Positions 52,154 through 61,022 of a stretch of 64,000 bases of DNA are shown here, one piece after another. Every line of letters begins with the position of its first letter. Positions within the stretch are counted from its first letter, which is position 1. This DNA comes from JAJDXW01 sp965202895 (GTDB lineage Bacteria; Pseudomonadota; Gammaproteobacteria; HK1). The position numbers were made by a program, and so were the translations under genes. The notes beneath the pieces are model-generated. The model saw only the letters and a list, made by a program, of their open reading frames with translations. It was not told the DNA's origin and did not search any database. The stretch lies in assembly GCA_965202895.1 (NCBI GenBank), contig OZ241901.1, forward strand, positions 930,001 to 994,000, in the 5' to 3' direction.

Positions 52154-53122
52154 ATGAACCGCGAACGGCCGAGGTTGCTGGCGACGCGCCGGTTTCCGCC
52201 CGAGATCGAAACGCGCCTCCGGCGCGAGTACCGCGCCACGTTGAACCATGCCGATCGGATCCATTCGCCGGAGGAGCTCGTGGCCGCCGCCCGCGAGCAC
52301 GACGCGGTGATGTGCTGCCCGTCGGAGCGTTTCAGCCGCGAGGTGCTGGAGCAGGTGGCGGGCTGCGTCGGAATCGTCGCCACGTTCTCCGTCGGGTTCG
52401 AGCACATCGACGTGCCGGCCGCCCGGGACCTCGGGGTGGTGGTCACGAACACCCCCGACGTGCTGACCGACGCGACCGCCGACACCGCGATGCTGTGCAT
52501 CCTCGCGGCCGCCCGGCGGGGAGCGGAGGGGGACCGTTTCGTGCGGAGCGGCCGCTGGGACCGGTGGCACACCATGCTGATGCTCGGGGTCCACGTCACC
52601 GGGAAGCGACTCGGGATCCTCGGCATGGGACGGATCGGCCAGGCCGTCGCCCGGCGGGCGCGGGGCTTCGACATGGCGGTGCACTACCACAACCGCCGGC
52701 GGCTTCCCCCCGGCCGGGAGCAGGGGGCGACCTTCCATGCGGACCCGGCGGACCTGCTCGCGGTCAGCGACTTCCTCTCGATCAACTGCCCGTCGTCGCC
52801 GGAGACGGTCGGGTTCCTCGATTCCGGGCGCATTGCGATGCTCCCCGAGGGCGCGGTCGTGGTGAACACCGCCCGGGGCAACGTCGTGGACGACGAGGCG
52901 CTCATCGCCGCCCTTCGCTCCGGTCGGGTCGCGGCGGCCGGCCTCGACGTGTTCGACAACGAGCCGAACCTCCATCCCGGCTACCTCGACCTCGAGAACG
53001 TCTTCATGCTGCCGCACGTCGGGAGCGCCACGCACGAGACGCGGCTGGCGATGGGCAACACCTGCCTCGACAACCTCGCCGCGTTCTTCGCGGGCCGCCC
53101 CTGCCCCCAGGCCCTCACCTGA
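52154..53122 (+). CDS. D-2-hydroxyacid dehydrogenase (glyoxylate/hydroxypyruvate-reductase-like)
   Basis: The 322-residue protein has the NAD-binding motif GILGMGRIGQAVARRA near residue 154 and the catalytic triad of the family: Arg in NTARGNVVDD near 238, Glu in DVFDNEPNLH near 264 and His in LPHVGSATHE near 285. The N-terminal half shows SVGFEHIDV and the TNTPDVLTDATADTAM loop typical of glyoxylate reductases. It converts 2-oxo acids to D-2-hydroxy acids or the reverse. It is 138 bases after the crotonase on the same strand. Confidence 0.9.
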   Translation: MNRERPRLLATRRFPPEIETRLRREYRATLNHADRIHSPEELVAAAREHDAVMCCPSERFSREVLEQVAGCVGIVATFSVGFEHIDVPAARDLGVVVTNTPDVLTDATADTAMLCILAAARRGAEGDRFVRSGRWDRWHTMLMLGVHVTGKRLGILGMGRIGQAVARRARGFDMAVHYHNRRRLPPGREQGATFHADPADLLAVSDFLSINCPSSPETVGFLDSGRIAMLPEGAVVVNTARGNVVDDEALIAALRSGRVAAAGLDVFDNEPNLHPGYLDLENVFMLPHVGSATHETRLAMGNTCLDNLAAFFAGRPCPQALT

Positions 53123-53132
53123 AAGGAAGGCG

Positions 53133-53159
53133 GACCCGGGCGGATGATGCCCCCGGGTC
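53133..53159 (+). terminator. hairpin after the hydroxyacid dehydrogenase gene
   Basis: GACCCGGG and CCCGGGTC form an eight-base-pair stem around an 11-base loop, ten bases after the stop codon. No U-run follows. The position fits a terminator at the boundary to the next, A/T-richer island. Confidence 0.4.
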
Positions 53160-53514
53160 GAGACCATCTTCGGAGAGGTTCGGACGCCCGCAGCCGTGGG
53201 GAGCGCAGGTTCCGGGCTCGGCCCCGCAGCTTCGGAGGGCGAGGGGTCGCGGTCGTTGCCGTGAAGCGGGCTTCGTCCCGACCCCGCAGGCGGGGTTCGG
53301 AAACGGCGGCCTCGGATCGGTCGATCACGACCCGACACCCCCGGAACGAGCCGCATCGACGCGGAGGCGCTGACCCGGCGCCCCCGGGGTTCGTAGCCGC
53401 CTTCGCCTGAACGACCTCGCGGTCGGCACAACCGGGAGGACAGCAACCCTCGACCTCCTCGCCCAGGACTTGCAGGGAGGGAGCCCGCCCGGATCGCCGA
53501 GTCCCCCGGGGTCT
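53160..53514. other. intergenic between convergent genes, no gene seen
   Basis: About 355 bases separate the catabolic plus-strand cluster from the minus-strand HTH-GTPase gene. The bases look like a composition boundary: GC-rich on the left and lower in GC towards 53500. No ORF, tRNA or att-like direct repeat was found. Confidence 0.4.
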
Positions 53515-55677
53515 TCAACGGCCGCTACTATCCGCGTTGGGTCCCGCCGCATCCGGCTCCTGTTCCTCGGCGAGTTGCAAGAGTGGTGTAATCACCAAGC
53601 GCTTCCACAGAGCGTTCAGCCGGGCATCCAGCGTATCCTTGAGGTCCACATGCTTTTCGAACCAGTTCAGCAGATGCTGATGGACCCTGCCTTTGAAACC
53701 CGGACCCCTGCCCCATTCCGACACACATTGCGACCACACGGGGGCTTGCGTCAGCGGTTCCCGATAGATCTCCATCGCGCTCCGCCGCGCCCCTGCGAGA
53801 AAGGCGCGTCTTGAAGTCTCTGCGACCGCCCGGATCTGTTCGATCGACAGCATCGCCGGTGAGAGGTCCGTATCGGCCTTCAGCGTGTTGACGTGTCCTT
53901 CGATCTTGGCGAACCAGTCCCTCGATCGAAGCAGAGCATCCTGCTCGGCCCCGACGCCGACCAGATGGACTATGTTCAGGCCGGAGTAATCACCGCTGCG
54001 ACGGGTCGAAGCCCAGAGTGTGGAAGCGTAGCGCACGGCTTCTACCGTACCCAGCGCTTCCTGGTAGGCAGGCCGCCCCCCCGTTCCGAGCTCTCCATTC
54101 CCAACAAGAAAGGCATCGAGCCGCTTGGCCACCTCCTCGAGCGCAGTGGTGATCGCGTGCTTCTGTTGGTTTTCGATGATTTCGGTAGCAGCGTCACAAA
54201 GGCCGGAGAGCCTTTCCGAGACCGTGTTGCGCATCCGGGAAAGTTGCTCGAAGAGCTCCATGCGAACCTGCGCTGCATCGTCCGCCTCGACGTTGAAAAA
54301 GAGGGGGGGTATGCCCGGAACGTCTTTCGCGTGAAGCTCGGCTTCGACCTGCATCTTCTTGAATTCATAGCCTTCCTCGTCGCCGAGGGCCGGGTCGCCC
54401 AAGTCGTCCTTCATTTCCAGCGCTTCGCCGGACCGTGGCAGCGACAGGAGCGAGACCTTTCCGGGATCGAAATGCTCCGAAGATGTCCGCTTCATGTGAT
54501 CGAGCAGCGCCTGCGAGCTCGTGCCGGGCGCGTCGTTGAAGCGGCAGCACAAGACCACGGAAGTCCGAGGGTCTCTCAGCCTCGAGTCGAGATCTTCGCG
54601 TACCGCCACGTCATCGACCCCCTTGGTGTCGATGACCGTGATCTCGAACTCCCCGAAGGACTTCCCGAAACCCGGCACGAGCAGGCCGATGTTCCTGGGA
54701 AGCGGCACATCCCGCATACGACCGTTATTGACGTCTCGGAAGGTGTCACGGATCCACTCGAATGGATGGTGTCCCCTGCCGCTCGGATACCAGATTTCCG
54801 TGTTCGTTCGTCCCGGCAGGTCCATGTCGTCGAGCACACGTGCACACAACTCATCCTGGCCCTGGCAATCCCCAACCAGGTCGGGAATGGGATCGTGGTA
54901 GCGCGTCTTGCCGTCCCTCGGTGTCTTCCTTCGGGCAAGGCCGGACATGTTCCGGATCGCTCGTTCGATTTCCCGGCCCACCCTGGGCGTCTCCGAACCT
55001 TCGTTCTGTTCCTTGCGAATCGTGGCCCACTTCACCGCACAGAAGTCCGAGACCATATGGGTCAGATCGGAAACGTCCATCGGGAGTACGGAAATTCCGA
55101 ACTCCGGGCCGCTCCTGACGTGAACCTCGCAGATCGTCGTCCCCCCGGCGCCAGTTTCCAGAACGGTCCTGCTGCGTTCACCGGCCCGGGCGGGAACCAG
55201 GAGATTGAAGATGAAGCTGATTGCAGTCGATTTTCCCACTCCGATGTCGCCGATGAACGAGATGTTGTGCTTGAGGTTCGTCAGGAAGGCCGTGACGCGC
55301 TCAAGGTCCCTCCTTCGGCGCTCGACCTGCCGCCGCAATGGCCAGGGCTGTTCTTCGTCGTCGAGGAAGGCTTTGATTTTATTGAGCGTCTCCTCCGCAG
55401 TCTCCAGCGAAGTACGCTGCGGGTTCCAGTAGGACGGTGGCTCGATGAAGCGCCATTCCCTCTCCATGAAGCTCATGAAGCCATCCGCGTCCTCGGAGCC
55501 AAGTGCTGCCAAGGCTCGCAAGACTCGTTGGATATCTTCCGGCGCAAGAATTTCTCCTTTTTCGATCCGGGAAAGGCGGCTCTGCTCCATGGAGGCCTCC
55601 TTCGCCACCTGTGCTTGGGTCGCGCCGAGATCGGATCTCAGCCGGGCCAGAGCCTCCGTCGCCGGAGCAGATTGCAT
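53515..55677 (-). CDS. HTH-XRE domain fused to a dynamin-like large GTPase
   Basis: The second of two nearby ATGs (55677) is chosen because AAGGAG lies nine bases upstream; it gives 720 residues. Residues ~7-57 are an XRE-type helix-turn-helix (ATQAQVAKEASMEQSRLSRIEKGE). A helical linker follows, then a P-loop GDIGVGKST at 143-151, conserved Thr near 180, and a DTKG G3 motif near 350. The last ~300 residues are helical with coiled-coil character, as in dynamin-like proteins. A GTPase that also binds DNA is unusual; it may control its own promoter or gate an effector. Its divergent neighbours include a dCTP deaminase. The GTPase family assignment is from motifs, not from a named match. Confidence 0.75.
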   Translation of the reverse strand: MQSAPATEALARLRSDLGATQAQVAKEASMEQSRLSRIEKGEILAPEDIQRVLRALAALGSEDADGFMSFMEREWRFIEPPSYWNPQRTSLETAEETLNKIKAFLDDEEQPWPLRRQVERRRRDLERVTAFLTNLKHNISFIGDIGVGKSTAISFIFNLLVPARAGERSRTVLETGAGGTTICEVHVRSGPEFGISVLPMDVSDLTHMVSDFCAVKWATIRKEQNEGSETPRVGREIERAIRNMSGLARRKTPRDGKTRYHDPIPDLVGDCQGQDELCARVLDDMDLPGRTNTEIWYPSGRGHHPFEWIRDTFRDVNNGRMRDVPLPRNIGLLVPGFGKSFGEFEITVIDTKGVDDVAVREDLDSRLRDPRTSVVLCCRFNDAPGTSSQALLDHMKRTSSEHFDPGKVSLLSLPRSGEALEMKDDLGDPALGDEEGYEFKKMQVEAELHAKDVPGIPPLFFNVEADDAAQVRMELFEQLSRMRNTVSERLSGLCDAATEIIENQQKHAITTALEEVAKRLDAFLVGNGELGTGGRPAYQEALGTVEAVRYASTLWASTRRSGDYSGLNIVHLVGVGAEQDALLRSRDWFAKIEGHVNTLKADTDLSPAMLSIEQIRAVAETSRRAFLAGARRSAMEIYREPLTQAPVWSQCVSEWGRGPGFKGRVHQHLLNWFEKHVDLKDTLDARLNALWKRLVITPLLQLAEEQEPDAAGPNADSSGR

Positions 55678-55707
55678 GTATTCCATCTCCTTACCCTGAT
55701 GAAGTGA

Positions 55708-55750
55708 ATTGATTATGCATACATGTAGCATGAATGTATCATGTAGTCAA
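55708..55750. promoter_or_regulatory. A/T-rich promoter/operator between the HTH-GTPase and dcd operons
   Basis: On the minus strand TTGACT (55750-55745) and TACATG (55727-55722) are spaced by 17 bases and could be the -35 and -10 of the HTH-GTPase gene. The same segment contains two direct repeats CTACATGATACATT and CTACATGTATGCAT, 18 bases apart, each partly palindromic. Direct repeats over a promoter in front of an XRE-domain gene suggest self-repression. The base composition is strikingly A/T-rich for this genome. Confidence 0.45.
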
Positions 55751-55811
55751 CCCTCATCTCGTGATCGGATTGCAGCATCATGAGTCCATCCGGCACCTGA
55801 AGGAGACGACC

Positions 55812-56102
55812 GTGGAGCTATCGGCTGGCGCCAGCATGTGGCTGCCCTGTGAGGTTTGGCGGGGACCGTTCTCCGATGAGCGCACGGTCCTGGTGATCGG
55901 AGACGACGGTGAGTGGGGGGGCTTCGTCAACACCCGGTGGCTGAAGAGGAAGATCCCCGAGGGCAAGGACGAAGTGCTGGCGAGGGTGGTCGATGTCGAT
56001 GGTCCCATCTTCCTCGCCCGGATCCCCGGGGACGCCCTGCAGAGCAGCCTTTTTCAGGGGCGTGTGGATCGCGTCAGGCCCTGTGATCCTGTCCAAGCCT
56101 GA
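55812..56102 (+). CDS. small hypothetical protein upstream of dcd
   Basis: GTG 55812 has AAGGAG six bases upstream and gives a 96-residue protein; the ATG at 55734 in the same frame overlaps the promoter region and has no ribosome site. The sequence is beta-rich (SMWLPCEVWRGPFSDERTVLV, then GFVNTRWL) with no membrane helix or signal. It overlaps dcd by 20 bases, so the two are translated together and probably work together. I do not recognise the family. Confidence 0.72.
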   Translation: MELSAGASMWLPCEVWRGPFSDERTVLVIGDDGEWGGFVNTRWLKRKIPEGKDEVLARVVDVDGPIFLARIPGDALQSSLFQGRVDRVRPCDPVQA

Positions 56103-56655
56103 AATCGAACGAAGGTTGGCTTCCCGGAGGCTGGTGATCGATCCCGCCCCATCCGATCCACGCATCGGCCCGGTGTCGATCGATCTGCGGCTTGGCCGGA
56201 AGTTCACGACGTTCAAGGATGGCGGGTTGCCGGATCACATACCGGCGATCCGCGTCAGACCCTCGCTCTTCGGGTCATCGGATCTGTGGACCGACGTGGA
56301 GAGGGATACCTTCCGGATCGAGCCTCGGGAGTTCGTGCTCGCGCACACCTTGGAGAGGGTGGAGATGCCCAACGACCTGATGGGGTTGGTCGAAGGGCGG
56401 AGCGGCTGGGCCAGGGCGGGGCTCAGCGTGCACCTGACCGCGCCGAAGATCGACCCTGGGTTCAACGGCACGATCACGCTCGAGATCGCGAACATGGGTC
56501 CTGCCACGGTGGAGCTGGTCGCGGAGGAAGACAAACCCGCTCAGTTGATGCTGATCGAGTTGACGGATCCTCTCGGCGACGCGGACCTGTACGGCGCCGG
56601 CGAGAGCGGCATCTTTCAGTACCAATCCGACCCCATCCCACGAGGCAGAAGGTAG
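56083..56655 (+). CDS. dcd: dCTP deaminase
   Basis: The 190-residue protein starts at GTG 56083 (MILSKPEIERRL), inside the end of the upstream gene. Family motifs are present: PVSIDLRLG near residue 29, the EGRSGWARAGLSVH segment near 105, and the IDPGFNGTITLEIAN active-site region near 123 with its Glu, ending YQSDPIPRGRR. It turns dCTP into dUTP, the normal route to dTMP in many bacteria. Bacterial dCTP deaminases also act as phage-defence enzymes by draining dCTP. Linkage to an HTH-GTPase, a Nudix protein and a nucleotide-kinase-like protein favours a special role over housekeeping. Confidence 0.88.
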   Translation: MILSKPEIERRLASRRLVIDPAPSDPRIGPVSIDLRLGRKFTTFKDGGLPDHIPAIRVRPSLFGSSDLWTDVERDTFRIEPREFVLAHTLERVEMPNDLMGLVEGRSGWARAGLSVHLTAPKIDPGFNGTITLEIANMGPATVELVAEEDKPAQLMLIELTDPLGDADLYGAGESGIFQYQSDPIPRGRR

Positions 56656-56861
56656 AAGCTGCGCCTCCGAGCCCTCCGGACGGGGCGATGCGCTCCAAAA
56701 CCAAGCCGCCTTCGTTCACACGCGGGGATACTTCTCACACGTCGAAAGAGAAGGCAACTTTGCGGTCGGGCCAGAGCGAGATCCTCGAACAGAACACGAA
56801 GATCAACAAGGAGACCGTAATCGTCCATGAAAAATGGGATTGGGAATTCCAGGCTGCGACC

Positions 56862-57551
56862 CTATCCCACCGTCAACCCCAATGGGAGCTGGGCTGCGAA
56901 GGTGGACTGCGGTGCGCCGAAATTTTGCCGGGCGTAATGGCTCGCGAGCAGCAACCCGGACCAAGGGTCGAATTTCCTTCTGGCGAATTCGTCTGCTTCT
57001 TCCAGCCGATAGTCATTGTCGCGGCGGCTATGCGTGAATTCGGAATTGTCGCACCCTCTACGGACGTTGACGACGCCATCGGTGATCCGGCACTCGAAGA
57101 CGACCCCGAAATGGCGCCGGCTCGAGGCGGTCGCAAGGTCGACCACGACGCCTACCGGGTCGGGGGAGACGGTGGAACTCAGCCCCAGTTCCTCGCGCAG
57201 CTCGCGCTCCGCGCAGCGGTGAAGGATATGTTCGGGGTCGCCGTTCGAGTCGTCGGCGTCCACGTGGCCGCCGAAGAGCAAAGTGTAGCGGAGGCGCAGG
57301 TCCTCCCGCCCCTTCCTTGCCCGCTTCACGCACAACAGCCGGAGGCCGTTGCGTACGATGACGCAAGGGATCACTTGGCGGACGCTCTCGGTCCGCTCCG
57401 CCCATTCGCGGGGAAAGAAACGACCATGTTCTCGGACGAGGTTCACTGCGCTGCGCACGCGCGCGGGTTCGGCGCAGAACCCGGTGCGATCGTAGAAGTC
57501 GGACAGTGCTTCGGCCGGCACCGCGAGGATTTCGGCGGATTCAGTGGTCAT
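56862..57551 (-). CDS. Nudix hydrolase-like protein
   Basis: The 229-residue protein has a Nudix box in GGHVDADDSNGDPE followed by AERELREELGL near residue 107, matching the GX5EX7REUXEEXGU pattern with a four- to five-residue insertion in the first part. The preceding strand VIPCVIVRNGLRLLCVKR and the RYTLLFGG lead-in are typical. The N-terminal ~55 residues (AEPARVRSAVNLVREHGRFFPREWAE) are an extra helical domain. It overlaps the upstream kinase-like gene by 11 bases. It probably hydrolyses a nucleotide or nucleotide conjugate. Confidence 0.8.
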   Translation of the reverse strand: MTTESAEILAVPAEALSDFYDRTGFCAEPARVRSAVNLVREHGRFFPREWAERTESVRQVIPCVIVRNGLRLLCVKRARKGREDLRLRYTLLFGGHVDADDSNGDPEHILHRCAERELREELGLSSTVSPDPVGVVVDLATASSRRHFGVVFECRITDGVVNVRRGCDNSEFTHSRRDNDYRLEEADEFARRKFDPWSGLLLASHYARQNFGAPQSTFAAQLPLGLTVG

Positions 57552-58281
57552 TTCCGCCGCCCCGAGTCGCCTTCTGTTCGAGCAAATGCATGATGTCGTC
57601 CACTATCGCTCGGGCGGTCTCCCGCTGACCACCATCTTCATCGGTGGAGAATTTCCTGACGTCGGAGGTCGTGCTGCCTTGTTCTTGTCCAAGGAATTCA
57701 TATTGCCCCTGCAATTTGCCGAGCATTTCTTCGTTCATTGCGGTACCGTCGCTCCGGATGAGCTTCGCCTCGTGCTCGCGGCGCATGGAGGTTTCAGGGC
57801 TGCAAGTGAACAGATAGATCCTCTCCACGAGCTTTGCCCACATCGGGTGCCGGGCGAAGTCCCTGATGCGATCGTATCCGTCCTGATCGAGTTCCCCGTC
57901 GTCCTTCAAGACGTTCATCCAGGCGAGCGAGTCGAATGGTCCCCGATCGAGAACGACAAGGTCGTATTCCTCGACGTTGTGGTAGGCGATCAGGATCTCG
58001 CTGATGGCATAGTTCAGCGCCCAGGCATTGAAGGCGACCAGATCACGCCGCAGAAAATACGGCGTGCGTTTGCTTGCGCCTTCCGTCGGCGCCCATGTCT
58101 TGAAACCCGTCCGTTTGAAGAAATGGGTGACGATGTCGATGGTCGTGCTCTTTCCTGCCTTCGGGCTCCCGGCGAACTCCACTATGAGCGGCAATTCCTT
58201 TCCCGAGTGAAGTGGACGTATCCGCTCGACGAGATCCGTGGCGCGATCCTGCAGCTCCTTGTCTTTCGGGTCGACAGTCAT
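57541..58281 (-). CDS. P-loop kinase, deoxynucleoside/thymidylate-kinase-like
   Basis: The 246-residue protein has a P-loop EFAGSPKAGKSTT near residue 36 and a DRGPFDSLAW motif near 112 that resembles the DRS/DRG motif of deoxynucleoside and thymidylate kinases. A charged segment RREHEAKLIRSDGT near 170 may be the LID. It lacks a membrane helix or signal. Its gene is first in a two-gene minus-strand unit with the Nudix protein. It may phosphorylate a (deoxy)nucleoside or nucleotide; a signalling or defence role together with dcd is inferred. Confidence 0.75.
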   Translation of the reverse strand: MTVDPKDKELQDRATDLVERIRPLHSGKELPLIVEFAGSPKAGKSTTIDIVTHFFKRTGFKTWAPTEGASKRTPYFLRRDLVAFNAWALNYAISEILIAYHNVEEYDLVVLDRGPFDSLAWMNVLKDDGELDQDGYDRIRDFARHPMWAKLVERIYLFTCSPETSMRREHEAKLIRSDGTAMNEEMLGKLQGQYEFLGQEQGSTTSDVRKFSTDEDGGQRETARAIVDDIMHLLEQKATRGGGNDH

Positions 58282-58369
58282 GGCGGAATTATACGTTCGG
58301 GGCCGCTCTCGGCAAACCGGTTCGTGGTCTTCGGATTGCGGGCAGGGAGCGCAGCGGGGCGGCGCAGGG

Positions 58370-59461
58370 TCAGGCGGAGTGGGGGGCGAGGGCGGCGAAG
58401 TCGAGCGCGACCCCGTGTCCGGGGCGGTCGGGGGCGACGGCGCGGCCGTTCTCCAGGCGAAGAGGCTCGGCGAGGAAGCGCTCGAGCCCGAACCCGTGGA
58501 ACTCGAGCCAGGAGCCGTTCGGGACCGCCCCGAGCAGGTGCACGTGGACGTCGTGGACGCCGTGCGAGGTCACCGGGAGGTTGCGGGCTTCGGCAAGCCG
58601 CGCCACCCTGAGCCAGGGGGTGATCCCGCCCAGGGTCGCGGCGTCCGGCTCGGGAAAGCTCACCCGTCCGCGCACGATGGTGTCCTCGAACTCGGAGACC
58701 GTGTGCAGGTTCTCGCCGGCCGCGATCGGAAGCCCCCCCTCGACCGCGACCCTCGCGAGTCCGCTCACGTCGTCCGGGATGATCGGCTCTTCCAGCCAGA
58801 CCGGCTCGAACGGAGCGAGCGCACGCGCGGCCGCGATCGCCTCGTGGACCCGCCAGCGCATGTTGGCGTCCACCATGAGCGGGAAGTCCGGACCCACGAG
58901 GTCGCGGATGGCCGCGACCCGCTCCACGTCCTCCGAGAGGCGGTCCCTCCCGACCTTCATCTTGATGGCGCCGAACCCCCGGTCGAGGAAGCCCCGGGTC
59001 TGCTCCCGCAGCGCGTCGAGGGTGAAGTAGAGGTCGATGCCTCCCGCGTAGGCGGGGACCTCGCGCCGGTGTCCGCCGAGGAGGCGCCAGAGCGGCTCGC
59101 CGCGCCGCTTGCCCTCGAGGTCCCAGAGGGCAACGTCGACGGCCGCCATGGCGAAGGCGGCGGGGCCGCCCCGCCCGCAGAAGTGCACGCGCCACCACAT
59201 CCGTTCCCAGAGGCGATCGATGTCCCGGGCGTCCTCGCCGACGAGCACCGGCGCCAGATCGTGGTCGACGAGGGCGCGGATCGCACGCGAGCCGACGTCG
59301 TTGACGGTGTAGGTGTAGCCGATCCCCTCCCTCCCCCCGGCATCGCGCACGCGGGCGACGATGAGCCCCGAATGGTTCATCTCGCCGTGGGTGGAGTCGG
59401 AGAGGACGACGGGAAGCGGAATGCGGTAGTGGTGCGTTTCGATCGAGGCGATGCGGCTCAT
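58370..59461 (-). CDS. mandelate racemase/muconate lactonizing enzyme-family dehydratase
   Basis: The 363-residue protein has the enolase-superfamily layout: an N-terminal capping domain and a TIM barrel with KxK acid/base (GAIKMKVGRD near residue 165), metal ligands Asp in LMVDANMRW near 197, Glu in VWLEEPIIPDD near 223 and Glu in PIAAGENLHT near 250, and His in SHGVHDVHVH near 300. It starts at ATG 59461. Such enzymes dehydrate acid sugars or lactonise acids. It lies at the end of a minus-strand run with an MFS transporter and an amidohydrolase, consistent with sugar-acid or lactone catabolism. Confidence 0.87.
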   Translation of the reverse strand: MSRIASIETHHYRIPLPVVLSDSTHGEMNHSGLIVARVRDAGGREGIGYTYTVNDVGSRAIRALVDHDLAPVLVGEDARDIDRLWERMWWRVHFCGRGGPAAFAMAAVDVALWDLEGKRRGEPLWRLLGGHRREVPAYAGGIDLYFTLDALREQTRGFLDRGFGAIKMKVGRDRLSEDVERVAAIRDLVGPDFPLMVDANMRWRVHEAIAAARALAPFEPVWLEEPIIPDDVSGLARVAVEGGLPIAAGENLHTVSEFEDTIVRGRVSFPEPDAATLGGITPWLRVARLAEARNLPVTSHGVHDVHVHLLGAVPNGSWLEFHGFGLERFLAEPLRLENGRAVAPDRPGHGVALDFAALAPHSA

Positions 59462-59546
59462 GCGGCGTCTCCGTCATTCGGCCCGCGGCGCCTTCGTTCG
59501 TCTCCCGGACATCGGCTCCGGGCCGGGCGGGCCTGGTCGGGCCTGG

Positions 59547-61022
59547 TCAGGTCGGATCGGCCCGGCCGGGTCTCGAACCCGGGCGCCGATGCGGGTGAGG
59601 GTAGCGAAGGAACGCGGCGGCGGCGAGCGCGGCCAGCACGGTGAGGATCGCGGACCCCACCAGCGCGGCGGAGTAGTCCCCGGTGAGGTCGCGTGAAAGG
59701 CTGAACGGAAGCGGGCCGAGCGAAGCCCCGACGATGAGGACGGTCTGGCCCGAGCCCTGGATGCTTCCGAGGCGCCGGCGGCCGAAGTAGTCGGCCCAGA
59801 GATAGCCCACGTTCACCTGCATGGAGGCGTTGGCGAGGCCGAAGACGATCGCATAGGTGACCGAGGTGGTGACGTCGTGGACCAGATGCAGCGCCAGCAG
59901 GGCGGCGGCCATGACGACCAGGGCGCCGGCGAAGACCAGCCGGGACGGGGCCCGGTCCATGATCCGGCCCAGCACCGGGGCGGAGACGACGGAGGTGATC
60001 GCGGTAATCGCAAAGACGCTCGTCGCGACGTGGGTGTCGAGCCCCCGGAGCTGGAAGATGGCGACCTGGTGGAAGAAGAGCCCGGTCATCAGCAGGGCGA
60101 TGAGGGAGAGCCCGGCCGCGACGATCCAGAACGCGGAGGTACGAAGCGCCTGTCTCAGCGTCAGCCCGGTGATCTCGGGGGGATCGGACCGGGGCGAGGC
60201 GCCGGAACCGGCGCTCGCGCCGGAGCCCGTGCCGGCCTCCTGGAGAGGATGCGCGTCGGCGCCCACGCCGACGTCCACCTCGGAGCCGGCCGCCGGCTCG
60301 TGGGGCTCGACCCGGGACATCGCCGGCCCGGCACCGGGCCGCGGGTTCGTCCACGGCTCGGGCGGCGGCCCCCCGTCCGGCCCCCCGTCCGGCCGCAGGC
60401 CGACGTCCTCCGGCCGGTTGCGCACGAGCCAGAGCACCGGAAAGAGCAGCGCCCAGGAGCTGAGCCCGAGCCAGAGCCACGCCTCGCGCCAGCCCACCGT
60501 CTCGATGAGCCACTGGGCGAACGGGGGATGCAGCGCGACGCTCGCGGAGAAGCCGAGCCACACCAGGCTGAGCGCGAACCCGCGGCGGCGCTCGAACCAC
60601 TGCGCGACGACGTTGTTCGCGCAGAGGAAGAGGCATCCCTGTCCGAAGTAGCGAACCGCGGCGAAGCCGAGGGCGAGGACCACGAGCCCGTTCACGAATC
60701 CGAACGCGATCGCGGCGAAGCCGAGCAGGATCGAGACGATCGCGAGCACCCGGCGCGCCCCCCGCCGATCGACGTGCCGGCCCGCGAGCGGCAGGCCGAA
60801 CGCGGCCGCGAGCGTCGCGGCGCCATAGGCGAACGAGACCTCGGTGTGGCTGAGGCGGAGGTCGCGCGCCACCTCGGTGAGGAAGACGCCGAACGTGTGC
60901 GACTGTCCGGGGCCGCTCGCGAAGAGGATGAGGGCGCCCGCCGCGACCATCAGCCACCCGAAGAAGAACCGCCGGTCGATGCGGCGGACGAAGGTGTCGG
61001 ATACGCGGTCCGCGGCGGTCAT
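59547..61022 (-). CDS. MFS transporter (OFA/monocarboxylate-like) with long central linker
   Basis: The 491-residue protein has twelve membrane helices and the MFS motif GRHVDRRGARRVL between helices 2 and 3, with the equivalent GRIMDRAPSRLV in the second half. SGPGQSHTFGVFLTE in helix 1 matches the OFA/monocarboxylate branch. The central loop is about 75 residues longer than usual and rich in Pro, Gly and Ser (GGPDGGPPPEPW and GTGSGASAGSGA), perhaps cytoplasmic and disordered. The start codon at 61022 overlaps the preceding amidohydrolase end by four bases and touches a short dispersed palindrome (61023-61039). Confidence 0.85.
   Translation of the reverse strand: MTAADRVSDTFVRRIDRRFFFGWLMVAAGALILFASGPGQSHTFGVFLTEVARDLRLSHTEVSFAYGAATLAAAFGLPLAGRHVDRRGARRVLAIVSILLGFAAIAFGFVNGLVVLALGFAAVRYFGQGCLFLCANNVVAQWFERRRGFALSLVWLGFSASVALHPPFAQWLIETVGWREAWLWLGLSSWALLFPVLWLVRNRPEDVGLRPDGGPDGGPPPEPWTNPRPGAGPAMSRVEPHEPAAGSEVDVGVGADAHPLQEAGTGSGASAGSGASPRSDPPEITGLTLRQALRTSAFWIVAAGLSLIALLMTGLFFHQVAIFQLRGLDTHVATSVFAITAITSVVSAPVLGRIMDRAPSRLVFAGALVVMAAALLALHLVHDVTTSVTYAIVFGLANASMQVNVGYLWADYFGRRRLGSIQGSGQTVLIVGASLGPLPFSLSRDLTGDYSAALVGSAILTVLAALAAAAFLRYPHPHRRPGSRPGRADPT

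Noticed and set aside
55734..55811. ATG start for the small protein upstream of dcd.
   Set aside because: It lies in the operator region without a ribosome site; GTG 55812 in the same frame has AAGGAG at the ideal distance.
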